The notes under the pieces were generated by a model. It did not search any database. It was not told the origin of the DNA and saw nothing but the letters and a program-made list of their open reading frames with translations. The position numbers were made by a program, and so were the translations under genes. A DNA stretch of 64,000 nt from Fagopyrum homotropicum (lineage: Eukaryota > Streptophyta > Magnoliopsida > Caryophyllales > Polygonaceae). Position 1 is the stretch's first letter. Every line of letters starts with the position of its first letter. This document shows, piece by piece, positions 22,025-30,479 of this stretch. The stretch covers positions 14,561,447-14,625,446 of the forward strand of contig BSWB01000005.1 of the NCBI GenBank assembly GCA_033239125.1, in the 5' to 3' direction.

Positions 22025-22972
22025 TTAAATCTTGCACACACCGTTTGGAGCGAACAAGTTTTTGGCATTGCCGTCCAGTCCTTTGAAGTATATCTCCAGC
22101 AATTCTATCTTTGGAATCCCATGATGTGGGCAATCCAAAAGAATGTCTTTAAATCTCTCCCATGACTTGGACAAGCTCTCCTTGTCTTTCATGATGAATG
22201 CATTGATCTTCCCTCTCATTTAAGCAGTTTTAGAGGGGGGAAAGAATTTAGTTAAGAATTCCGTCGTCATCTCTTCCCAAGTGTTGATCTTTCCGGGAGG
22301 AAGAGATTGATACCATGTAAGCGCCTTATCTTTCAAGGAGAAGTAGAAAGGCCTTAGCTTGTAATTGTTGTTTTCTATTCTTGAAGGTCTCAAGGTCTCC
22401 ATCAAGAACTCATAGTTTTGTAGATGTTGATGCGGGGATTCCTTCTCAAGCCCTCCAAACTGACATTGGCGAATCATGGAAAGAACTTGCGGTCGAAGTT
22501 CGTAATCATGGTCCGCTGGATCTCCTAGGTTAACTCCTGGACGCCTCAGTTTTTGATTGGGGTCCATCCTTTGTCCTAGGGTTTGTGGGATACCTGCAAA
22601 AAGAACGTCTCGGACTGGCATCCGAGGTGGAAGTATCTCGGCCGGGGCAACAAGTACTGGATTCTGCCTCGGTCGAGGATCTGGAACAGGGTCTTGCCTC
22701 GGTCGAGGATCTGGGTTCGGTCGAGGTAGATACTGGTCTCGTAAAGCCGCCATATCTGCTTCGATCGCCTCAGTCCTTGTGCGAGTTTCTTCCTTTTCTA
22801 GCCTTAGTTCTTCCCTGTTGAGGTGTAGTTGTTCTAACGCCTCCTTCAATTCGTCCTCAAGATCGCGATTGTCTTGGTTGGCCATCTTCGATTCTTTCAA
22901 GAGTCTTTTGTATGTCTTTTCTGGTTCGGGATCGTAAGGAACGATTTCCTTCCCAACGCGGGTTCTTCGCAT
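22025..22972 (-). pseudogene. gag: Inverted Athila gag in element F
   Basis: Read on the minus strand it begins MRRTRVGKEIVPYDPEPEK. Then come a long charged coiled coil (about residues 25-80), a Pro/Arg repeat PNPDPRPRQDPVPDPRPRQ, and the gag domain with SMIRQCQFGG, FYFSLKDKALTWYQSLPPG and TWEEMTTEFLTKFFPPSK. An in-frame TAA at 22220-22222 follows. The same frame then continues with RGKINAFIMKDKESLSKSWERF and CPHHGIPKIELLEIYFKGL before running into LTR sequence. The gene is 3'-truncated and lies antisense to the LTR, to pol and to the 3' ORF of the same element. The Pro/Arg repeat is encoded by copies of the element's own word (CCTCGACCGAGG). Confidence 0.9.
22635..22730. promoter_or_regulatory. 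Palindrome words of F inside gag coding sequence
   Basis: GCCTCGGTCGAGGA occurs at 22666 and 22696, with related copies at 22635 (ATCTCGGCCGGGG) and 22716 (TTCGGTCGAGGT). The first two are part of a 30-bp direct repeat. The word is thus present in coding sequence and imposes the PRPR peptide. Confidence 0.55.
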
Positions 22973-22998
22973 AAACCTATGAAAAGGAACCTGCGAAA

Positions 22999-23052
22999 GT
23001 CGTTGTAGTATAGTGGTAAGTATTCCCGTCTGTCACACGTGTGACCCGGGTT
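22999..23052 (+). tRNA. Truncated tRNA-Asp(GUC), nucleotides 1-54, not functional
   Basis: The sequence starts exactly at the plant tRNA-Asp 5' end (GTCGTTGTAGTATAGTGG). It keeps the D arm, the anticodon loop CTGTCAC and the first half of the T arm (GACCCGGGTT), then stops. The 3' 21 nucleotides, which include the segment complementary to the Athila primer site, are replaced by pol sequence. In the anticodon stem one C-G pair has become T-A and one further G has become T, breaking a pair (compared with the usual plant sequence as I know it). With no acceptor 3' strand it cannot be a working tRNA. Confidence 0.88.
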
Positions 23053-24291
23053 TGCATTAATTATAGGAAGCTGAACACGGCCACTCGGAAGGACTATTTT
23101 CCACTTCCCTTCATTGATCAAATGCTCGAACGGTTGGCCCAGCATTCACACTTCTGCTATTTAGACGGCTATAGTGGTTTCTTCCAGATTCCTATCCATC
23201 CGGATGATCAGGAGAAGACCACTTTTACTTGTCCATGGGGGACATTTGCTTATAGGAGGATGCCATTTGGATTATGCAATGCACCCGTTACCTTCCAGCG
23301 ATGCATGATGGCTATCTTTTCCGAGTATATAGAGGAGATCATGGAGGTATTTATGGATGATTTTTCAGTATATGGTTCCTCTTTTGATGATTGCCTATCT
23401 AACCTTTCTCTAGTACTACAAAGATGTGAAGACACTAATCTTGTTTTGAATTGGGAGAAGTGTCACTTTATGGTTAATGAAGGCATTGTGCTAGGACACC
23501 TCATTTCTAATCGAGGTATTAAGGTCGATCGCGCTAAGATCGAGACTATTGAGAAACTCCCTCCCCCTTGTTCTGTCAAATATGTGAGGAGTTTTCTCGG
23601 GCATGCAGGTTTCTACAAGAGATTCATCAAGGACTTCTCGAAGATTTCTAAACCCCTAACTAACCTCTTCAATAAAGATGTTGTTTTTAAGTTTTCGCAG
23701 AAGTGTCTTGATGCATTTTACAGGATTAAGGAAGCGTTGATCTCCGCTCCCATTATCCAACCTCCGGATTGGACCTTGCCCTTTGAGATCATGTGTGATG
23801 CTAGTGATGTGGCAGTAGGAGCGGTGCTTGGACAAAAGAAGGATGGCCGGACCACCGCCATTTACTATGCTAGCAAGACACTAGACGAAGCCCAGCGTAA
23901 CTACGCCACCACCAAGAAGGAGCTATTGGCGGTTGTATATGCTTTCGAGAAGTTTTGTTCTTACTTAGTAGGAGCGAAAGTCATTGTCTACACCGACCAT
24001 GCAGCCATCCGTTACTTGCTTGCAAAGAAAGATGCCAAGCCACGCCTTATTCGATGGATTCTCTTGCTTCAAGAGTTTGACCTAGAGATCCGCGATAAGA
24101 AGGGATCTGAAAATTCTGTTGCGGATCACCTCAACCGGCTACCTCCATCTTCACGCGAGAAGGACGACCTACCCATAGACGATTCATTCCCTGATGAGCA
24201 CTTGCACTTGTTGGAGCGTTTGATAGACTTATTTATCTTACCCCATGATGAAGGTGAAGTATGGGCTGAGGACACCTCCTATCACACATAG
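23053..24291 (+). pseudogene. pol: Athila RT and RNase H fragment in element F
   Basis: The open reading begins within the tRNA fragment (GTG at 23041) and continues RVCINYRKLNTATRKDYFPL, so the first RT motifs and any natural start are missing. RT motifs: FIDQMLERLAQHSHFCYLDGY, TTFTCPWGTFAYRRMPFGLCNAP, catalytic FMDDFSVYG (about residue 105), and FLGHAGFYKRFIKDFSKI. RNase H: DASDVAVGAVLGQ, KELLAVVYAFEKF, YTDHAAIRYLL, ENSVADHLNRLPP. After DDSFPDEHLHLL the reading leaves the family (short tail to a stop at 24289-24291), so integrase is deleted. The 416-codon frame is undisrupted, more intact than the rest of F. It could not prime or integrate by itself. Confidence 0.92.
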
Positions 24292-24534
24292 AGACGCTGT
24301 ACGGTCCAGCTAGCGACCTTAAATCAAGCGCTTCTTGGGAGGCAACACAAGGTATTGCTTTCTTTTCCCTTTTTTTTTTAGTCTAGCTTTAGATAGTTTG
24401 CTTTTGCTTTGCTTTGTTTTGTTTTGGCGTCCTAGACAGACAACAGGTGACATCTAAGGAAGGAATACAACCCATGAGCACAACTGGAAGGACAGAAGTT
24501 CGAGAATTTGAGAAGACGGAGTCTGACTGAAACA

Positions 24535-24666
24535 CATCTCGGTTGCTGTCACAGCACCTCCACCGAGATGATTCTTGAGCAACCGAGGTGATTAGGGTTT
24601 CCGAACATTCACCTCGGTCCGTACACCTCGGTCCAGTTAAGACCATCTCGACCGAGGTGACAGCAG
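24535..24666. promoter_or_regulatory. Palindrome words of F upstream of the 3' ORF (cluster 4)
   Basis: Four to five copies or half-copies in about 130 bp, ending in CATCTCGACCGAGGTGACAG just 15 bp before GGGTATAAAAAGG. Confidence 0.55.
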
Positions 24667-25039
24667 TTCCAGAAAAGGGTATAAAAAGGGCTGAAAATTT
24701 CTCTCTCCTCTCTTTACCCTCTTCTCGACCGCGGCGCATCTTCCACCTCGCTCCTCCATTCTTCGCTCATTTTCGACGATTCTTGCTTCCAAACTGAGAG
24801 GAAAGCATCAAGGATCGCATTGCAAGCACCAATCTGCAGAAAGAACGAATCGAATCGACCGAATCTAGGTAATTATCGAAAAAACCCTAACTTCGTCTTT
24901 CTCCATTGATTTCTCTCGTTCTGGGCTTTGGTTGCCCCTACATTTGCTGAGAAACAGATTAAGTACCCCATAGGAACCTGTGGTAGTGATTTTGGGGGAA
25001 AAGAACTGGATTTTTGAGGAAATCGATCGAACAGCTCTT

Positions 25040-25108
25040 CGCCTCGGTCCAGTCGGCCTGCGCCTCGACCGAGGTGTTCTACAGGGTTGTTAGAGCAACC
25101 GAGGTGAC
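25040..25108. promoter_or_regulatory. Palindrome words of F upstream of the 3' ORF (cluster 5)
   Basis: GCCTCGGTCC, GCCTCGACCGAGGTG and CAACCGAGGTGA within 70 bp, ending about 20 bp before the ATG at 25127. Confidence 0.55.
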
Positions 25109-25126
25109 CTGACAGATTACAGAAAG

Positions 25127-26558
25127 ATGAGTTTTGAGAGACAGTTGGTCCTGAGGGACAGATCTTCTCTTTCTCCTTCTTCTTCCTCCCGCCGTACTAG
25201 ACCGGTGATCCACGAGCGACACCGGGTCGATTATGACCGCATAGCGGCCCGTCCAGTGATTGCACCCCGCTTCCTAGACATTTCAGCTTTTGACTGCCTC
25301 TATGTCGACGATGATTTGAGGGGTATGATTTCTGCTGTGGGGTTGGAGCAGTTCACAGAGATCAGAGCTCCGGCCTATCTAGAGCCTACACTGGAGTTTG
25401 TCAGCTCCTTTACCTACCTGCCTACCGAGGGCGCAGTGAAGTACCGGTTGATGAACCGGAACTACCTGGTTCCCTTAGATCACTGGCGTTATACCTTTGG
25501 CTTCCCGATTCCGACTGTTGCTGATTTTCCCTCCCGAGCTGTAGCTAAGGAGTTCTGGGGACAGATAGCTCACGTGGTTGAGCATGCTGATAGATGGAGA
25601 CTTGGAGATTCCAGGGAGAGAATTATATTCTATCTTGCTTTCAGACTAGCCCACAGGATATTCAGTGAGACTCTTTTGGCGCGTACTGAGACGCCCTAGA
25701 AGGTCAGACAGGGCGAGCTTCTGAGCTTATACTGCATGGTGACTGGAGGATTCCCAGATTTTGGTTTGATGCTGGCAGAGGATCTGCATAGGATAAAGGC
25801 GAAGGGGAAGGGCGACATCTGTTGTGGAGGTATTGTGACTCATATAGCGAGTTACATGGATATGAATCTCAGTGCTTGTACCATGGTGGCGGCTGCCAAG
25901 CCGCTTGGACTTCAGGAGATGATCACTCGGAGGATACTGGTTCCCTGAGGACTCACTACGCCATATGTGGCGATACCATGGGAGCCGACTGCACCACAGG
26001 GGATCAGATGGTCAGCTCAGTTCTCCGTGTTTGATCCACATTACTGGCAGACTGCGTGGATCCCATTTATGGAGGATGCTAGAGAGGCGGCAGCTGCAGC
26101 AGCTCAGGGGCCAGCTGAGGAGGACAAGACTGAGAATGATGATGATGATGTTGCTGAGGATGGTGGTGTTCCTATGGATACGGGCACGGATACGGCTGGG
26201 ACTAGTGCGCCGGTCATCGATTTGGATGATGACGTGACTGAAACCGAGCCGGCTGCAGCACCAGCACGTCCCGCTAGGCGTAGGGTACGCCAGTAGAGGA
26301 ATCCAAATGCTCACCGTCGAATCGATGACCTCACCGATCAGATGATAGACTCCTATGTTGCCCTGACTATAGACATCCAGGAGAGATTTGACGACCAGCG
26401 TTGAGAGATCGAGGGCTGGACTCATCAGATGCTAGAGAGCCAACACTATCAGCGACGGATGGCGGAGATCCAGTTTGAGCATGTCATGGGTTATCCATTT
26501 GATCCATCCCAGTACCCGTATGTGCCACCACCACCACCACCGGATCGGGATTATTAAG
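25127..26558 (+). pseudogene. Athila-type 3' ORF of element F
   Basis: A single reading frame from ATG 25127 to TAA near 26558, broken by in-frame stops at 25697-25699, 25946-25948, 26294-26296 and near 26402. The N-terminus is Ser/Arg-rich (LSPSSSSRRTRP). The core has PRFLDISAFDCLYVDDDLRGM, YLPTEGAVKYRLMNRNYLVPLDHW and FPSRAVAKEFWGQIAH, then LAFRLAHRIFSETLLA, CCGGIVTHIASYMDM and IPWEPTAPQGIRW. The C-terminus is Ala/Asp/Glu-rich and ends in a Pro run. It occupies the same place as the 3' ORF of B but shares only weak similarity by eye, so it is a diverged member of the same plant retrotransposon ORF family. Function is unknown. Confidence 0.75.
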
Positions 26559-26831
26559 AGCTTGTAGGATTTTCTTTCTTTATTTATTATGCAGCTCAGC
26601 TATGTCCGGTGAGTACTTTATTCCTCTAGACTTATTTTGACCCATTGGGACAATGTGTCCCAAGTATGGGGTATTGATGTACTATTCGACTTTTATGTTG
26701 TATGACTTGACTCTATCGGATATATGTATTTTATTCCGCTCTATGCGCTTATCTGAGACTGCATGCATGCATGCATACAGGTTAATTGATTGAGAAAAAC
26801 GTCAAAAACTGGTTTAAATAAAAAAAATTTT

Positions 26832-26912
26832 GACCTCGACCGAAGTAATTCTGGCCAAACGAGGTACTTCACCTCGGTTGACTTAGAACATCTCGACCGA
26901 GGCGTTTTTACT
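26832..26912. promoter_or_regulatory. Palindrome-word cassette 6 of F
   Basis: GACCTCGACCGAAG, then TTCACCTCGGTTGA, then CATCTCGACCGAGGCG, in the 3' non-coding region. Confidence 0.5.
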
Positions 26913-27284
26913 GGAACGTGGATATGATCTCAGTGAAGATTTTGTTTGCTGACTGGTTTTGAAATCTTTATATGCTTGAAAGGTTTTATAATATGTTTAA
27001 ATTGCTAAATACTTTGTTTGAAATTTGTGGCATGTTTAATACTTTGTCCTTATCAAAATTATGTTGAATTTGAAGGTTGATACCACATTATGAATTCTCT
27101 CACTTTCTTCCTGGAAAGACCAAGGCAATTCATTCTCTTCTCTTCTTCTTCTTGATCATGCTTAACCCCTCATATACATTTTGCCTTCCTTTACCTATCC
27201 GGGAATTTGGAAGCAAGAAAGTGAAAAGTAGGTGAAAGAAAAGTTGAGAAGTTGGCTGGAAGTGAAAGTGTTAGAAAGTAATAA

Positions 27285-27480
27285 ATAGGTTTGGGGAAGT
27301 CAATCATGATGATGAGTAACTCGGCACCATTCACATAGCCGGGTGTTTGTGTCTTGCCAAAGTCGGATTGAGCGATATTCCTAACGGGTCATGGTATGTG
27401 CATCAAGGGTTTGATGCATCTCAAGAAATTGATGATTGCTGATTTCCTAGGCTTCGGTTATTGTGCACCTCTGTCCATGC
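27285..27480 (+). other. Conserved non-coding 3' segment (copy in element F)
   Basis: GAGTAACTCGGCACCATTC, GGGTGTTTGTG, CTTGCCAAAGTC, TTCCTAACG, then CTTCGGTTATTGTGCACC, in the same order as in A and D. Confidence 0.65.
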
Positions 27481-27558
27481 ATCCCAAAAAGTAAAGTAAA
27501 AAAAGAAAAGTGTGAAATAAGCAAAGCTTATTGGTGGAGGACGTTGAAGTTCAAGAAT

Positions 27559-27805
27559 CAACCTAGTGTAGATTCACCCATTATTGTCTTACTTGTCGCA
27601 TTAATCGTTTTCATTAGTTTTTGTGAATCAATTCAACCAAACCCCCCCCCCCTTTGTGTCACTCGTCATTATAATCGATAATTGCATCTAAAACACCTCA
27701 ATTCTCTTGGGTTCGACCCTTACTTAATCACTATACTTGTTCTTAGTGCTAAGTTGGGATTTACTTTTGATTGGGTATAGACAACCATAGAAATACCTTC
27801 GGTCA
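27559..27805 (+). repeat. 3' LTR of B, right part
   Basis: Starts CAACCTAGTGTAGATTCACCC after the F duplication and ends CCTTCGGTCA, followed by TSD CTAAT. It matches 15060-15307 of the 5' LTR almost base for base; a C run in the middle is longer here. Confidence 0.92.
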
Positions 27806-27810
27806 CTAAT

Positions 27811-28380
27811 CTCTCCCAAGAACACCAACAATTGGTGCTTGGAACAGAGGCTACAATGGAGAAGTGTTTTGGGGAAGAAGCTAGGTCAAAAGGAGAAGGG
27901 AGAGATTCCCAAATACAACATGCAACATCACTTAAATACTCCTCCAATAAGAAAAGGTCGGGCAAAGAGATAGTGGGACACGTGTCAAAGTGGTCCAGAC
28001 AGAAACCACGACCAAAACCACGGGCGTGGAAAGGCCTTCTGGGCCGTGGTTTTCTCTATTCATCTCTCTTTGGATCATTAAGCCATGAGTTGGTGCAAGG
28101 CATGCACCAACAAGGTCCTATGTGTTCTCCTTTGCTCCTACCTTGCTCCTTAAAGAGTCCAGATGTGTGCCACCACGAGGAATGATCCTCGAATGTATCG
28201 ATTAAGCTCCAAAAGCTCCCCAAAATACCTACAAAACTGACAAGAGTTTGTGTAGACGTCTATTTCGACAATATGCTTGAATTAAGCGTAAACGTCACGA
28301 ACTAATGCGGAAACATACATGAATGGAAAGGAAAACTATCTAAAAGAGTGCCTAAACTAGTTTCATAAATCATGTCATCA
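27811..28380 (-). repeat. LTR C (Athila-like, minus), right part
   Basis: Continues from 13789 after B and ends ATGTCATCA, the complement of an LTR start TGATGACATG. Word cassette at 28003-28066. It sits inside the integrase/chromodomain region of chromovirus G, whose reading resumes at 28381. Confidence 0.8.
28003..28066. promoter_or_regulatory. Palindrome-word cassette 2 of LTR C
   Basis: AAACCACGACC, then AACCACGGGCGTGGAA, then GGGCCGTGGTTTTC. The same slot as cassette 2 of LTR A. Confidence 0.55.
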
Positions 28381-28860
28381 CTCCACTTTATCATGTGGCA
28401 CATGGGAAAACACAAGGCGTTGATACGGTGGTACGAGGGGCCTTTCAGAGTTCTTAAGAGGATCGGGTGCACCGCCTACAAGCTCGAGTTGCCGTCTAAG
28501 TTCAAGATACACCCCGTCTTCCATGTGAGTATGCTCAAGCCTTACCATCAAGACATGGAAGACCCATCCCGGGGAGATGCACAAAGGGCGCCAATGGGAG
28601 TCCGGACTTCTTTTGACAAAGAAGTCGATGAGATCATGTTTGATCGGGTTGTGCGCGAGAAGTATCGACTCCCAAGGCTCGAATACTTAGTGAGATGGAA
28701 GGGACTCCCCGAGGCGGAGATGACATGGGAACCATCCGAGTCCTTGTGGCAATTCAAGGACAAGATCGAGACTTACGAGACCAACGCGATGAGGGCGTCA
28801 CAGGATTCAGTGGGGGAGGATGACACGGGCTGCATTCCGGAACGTTCGGGACGCTCGTAG
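28381..28860 (+). pseudogene. pol: Chromovirus G pol C-terminus with chromodomain
   Basis: The reading from about 28393 is MGKHKALIRWYEGPFRVLKRI, then AYKLELPSKFKIHPVFHVSMLKPYH, the GPY/F module at the integrase C-terminus. About 50 residues later comes a chromodomain, LEYLVRWKGLPEAEMTWEP, with the aromatic/acidic pattern of the family, and a stop at 28858-28860. Chromodomains steer integration into marked chromatin. Everything upstream is cut off by insertion of LTR C at 28380. The stop lies inside the 3' LTR, which starts at 28821, an overlap seen in several chromoviruses. The clade is Galadriel- or Reina-like by general appearance, not tested. Confidence 0.85.
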
Positions 28861-29257
28861 AAGATTCCGGACATGACCCGAAGGTGCGAGAAAGATGTGG
28901 AACCATCTAGGCTTGGCTAGAGCCTTATGGAATATTCTAGATAAATAGAGTGACTTGTAATTAATTCAAGACAAGAAGGATCCGGATTGTCCAAGACTTG
29001 TCTAAATCCGGAACCTTCCTAGGAGGGGAGGCCTTGGGCTATAAATAGGTGGTGCCTTCCCCTCATTTACATCATCCAAGTTCCAAGCTCTCAACAAGCA
29101 TTGTAAAGCTCTCTTGTGATACAAAGCTTTCTTTCCCACACACAAAGCCTTCCAAGTTCTCTTAGCCATCGGGGATAGGCTGATCTTAGCACAACAAGGG
29201 GTCGAGAAAAGCTAAGAGCCGCACGGTTTGGAGTTAGGGAAAACTCAGCCCGTGACA
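28821..29257 (+). repeat. 3' LTR of chromovirus G
   Basis: Starts TGACACGGGCTG after the purine tract AGTGGGGGAGGA and ends CAGCCCGTGACA, an imperfect terminal inverted repeat. TATA box TATAAATAG at 29040-29048. 437 bp. Confidence 0.8.
29040..29048 (+). promoter_or_regulatory. TATA box of LTR G
   Basis: TATAAATAG in GGGCTATAAATAGGTGG. Confidence 0.65.
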
Positions 29258-29733
29258 CTAGTCTCCTGTAGAACTAGACAAGTGGTCACCGCCCGGTTAT
29301 AATACACTTGGGTCAGATAAGGTTATAAAGGGTGAATCCTATTTCGGTTATCCGTTATAAACAAGATAAAGAACACAAACAAGCCAAAACACTCAAACCA
29401 CTATACGGAATGAAGCTACGTAAGTCCGAGGGACTTACCTCACTCGAAGGTAACTCAAAGATCAACGAACAACTCAGAGAACACTCAATTTCCCTCAGGA
29501 AAGGAGCAAGGAAAGCCTGTTCATACAAGCATCACGAATCAGGAACGAAACGGTTGCTAGAAGTCTATAACTTCTAATCTCAATGATCTTTAAGAGATCT
29601 CCACAAGCTAAGGGCTCAACCTTAGTCTTACAACAACTCAGGGGACAAGGAACAACCATAAGAAACCAAGAAAGGAACGAGAAAAGGAAGGAAGGAAGCA
29701 ACTCACCAAAGACGGGAGTTACTGTAGAGGAAA

Positions 29734-29806
29734 CCGCAGGGGCGGCTGGACCAGGCGCAGGGGCGGATGACCGCGGGGGCGGCACAATAGAGGCGTGGGG
29801 GCGGTT
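29734..29806. promoter_or_regulatory. CCGCAGGGGCGG word cluster 1 in LTR H
   Basis: CCGCAGGGGCGG (29734), GCGCAGGGGCGG (29755), CCGCGGGGGCGG (29771) and GCGTGGGGGCGG (29793). It is the complement of the word of Athila element B. Confidence 0.6.
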
Positions 29807-30326
29807 TACAGTGCAGAAGCGTTGTCGACTCCTTCAACAACAAGGAACTCAGCAAAGGCCAAAGCTTGCTCTTCTCAATGCACAACCATGTCACAACTAG
29901 ACCAAGGGAGCCTGTGAACATCAAAGGATCAACAACGGAACGCTCCACAAGAATCAAGGCTCAAGCTTGATCCTTGGAGAAGAAGGAAAGAGAAGAACGA
30001 AGAAGAAACGAAACAAAAGGAGAAGGCATGCAGCAACTGTAAGAACGTGATGAAGAAACCAGAAGAGATGAACTTACACGTTCAGCAAGGTCGCAGGAAC
30101 CAAGGGAACGGCTGCAGCTCTTAGGGTTGAAGAAGACGTAAGCAAGAAACGGGGAAAAGAGGAAAAGACGGGAATATAAAGGGACGGGCTAGAAAGATAG
30201 ACGGAAAGGGCGTCTAGGGTTAGAAAGAAGACAAGGAAACCGGCCCATAAGATAGAATATCGGATATTCTATCCATGGAAGGGAGATAAAACGAACGAAA
30301 GAAAGATCGGGCGCGATCTGTCGTCA

Positions 30327-30396
30327 GCCGCCCTGCGGCTGACCCTTTCGCGGGTGCGGCCTGCCGCAGGGGCGGCACACTTCACCGCGGGGGCGC
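30327..30396. promoter_or_regulatory. CCGCAGGGGCGG word cluster 2 in LTR H
   Basis: GCCGCCCTGCGGC, then TTCGCGGGTGCGGC, then GCCGCAGGGGCGGC, then ACCGCGGGGGCGC, within 70 bp of the LTR outer end. Confidence 0.6.
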
Positions 30397-30479
30397 TGAA
30401 GGCAAATGACTGGGGTCTTACATACAACTTGTACCTCGTCGTTCGGAGGAGTAGAGATTGGGGATATATATGAGATCAG

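Larger units (their letters stand above)
20217..22041 (+). repeat. LTR of element F (only one present)
   Basis: Begins TGATAGCATGAATTATTG. TATA box TATAAAAA at 20772-20779. Word cassettes at 20524-20605 and 21306-21376. GAGACTTACCCGGTRA array at 21459-21718. The end is placed near 22041 by analogy to LTR D, because both run GGGTTATAAATTTAA then TTGC; the exact end is uncertain. Confidence 0.75.
24292..25126 (+). other. Post-pol spacer of F with word copies
   Basis: Contains the post-pol signature AAGCGCTTCTTGGGAGGCAA (24326-24345) and two clusters of the CTCGACCGAG word: 24535-24666 (ACCTCCACCGAGATGA, CACCTCGGTCC twice, CATCTCGACCGAGGTGA) and 25040-25108 (GCCTCGGTCC, GCCTCGACCGAGGTG, CAACCGAGGTGA). 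ATAAAAAGGG at 24681 resembles a TATA box and could serve the 3' ORF. No coding region is seen. Confidence 0.65.
20217..27553 (+). mobile_element. Chimeric Athila element F with inverted gag and a tRNA-Asp fragment, TSD AGAAT
   Basis: AGAAT flanks it at 20212-20216 and 27554-27558, and the B LTR reads straight through when F is removed. Left end TGATAGCATG, right end GTTCA. Order on the plus strand: one LTR, antisense gag (22025-22972), tRNA-Asp positions 1-54 (22999-23052), sense RT-RNase H (to 24291), spacer, decayed Athila 3' ORF (25127-26558), then 3' non-coding sequence with the conserved segment. There is no PBS, protease, integrase or 3' LTR. Such an order cannot arise by simple deletion and points to template switching or a complex rearrangement. 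Confidence 0.85.
26559..27553 (+). other. 3' non-coding region of F without 3' LTR
   Basis: A purine tract AAGTATGGGGTA at 26662-26673 is followed by TGATGTACTATTCG, but this does not match the F LTR start. A last word cluster is at 26832-26912 (CCTCGACCGAAG, CACCTCGGTTGA, CATCTCGACCGAGGCG). The conserved 3' segment occupies 27285-27480. The element stops at 27553 before any LTR. Confidence 0.7.
13790..27805 (+). mobile_element. Athila element B, gag plus 3' ORF, pol deleted, TSD CTAAT
   Basis: The 5' LTR is 13790-15307; a tRNA-Asp primer site, gag, a spacer, the Athila-type 3' ORF, a purine tract and a 3' LTR follow. The 3' LTR is split by element F. CTAAT stands on both sides (13785-13789 and 27806-27810). 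Protease, RT, RNase H and integrase are all absent between gag and the post-pol signature at 16700, so the element could only have moved using enzymes from a relative, unless pol was lost after insertion. Both LTRs begin TGAT...GTGATGGAATCA and end CCTTCGGTCA. Confidence 0.92.
29258..30422 (-). repeat. Tekay-like LTR H (minus), partial
   Basis: The right end reads GGTCTTACA, the complement of an LTR start TGTAAGACC. The left 70 bp (TAATACACTTGGGTCA...) match the complement of 9955-10025 in LTR E. It is cut on the left by chromovirus G. It carries CCGC-GGGGCGG words identical in type to those of B. ORFs at 29332-29900 are artefacts of these words and of LTR sequence. Confidence 0.65.

Noticed and set aside
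22999..23052. Functional tRNA-Asp gene
   Set aside because: The 3' part of the T arm and the acceptor strand are missing and no terminator follows.
25965..26425. Met/Arg-rich and antisense ORFs
   Set aside because: Shadows of the Ala/Asp/Glu-rich C-terminus of the 3' ORF of F, which is in frame with the upstream domain.
29332..29957. Several 70-105 codon ORFs
   Set aside because: They cross LTR H and its GC words and have no domain features.
1..30422. Independent intact retrotransposon genes able to act alone
   Set aside because: Every element seen lacks at least one of gag, RT, integrase, PBS or an LTR.
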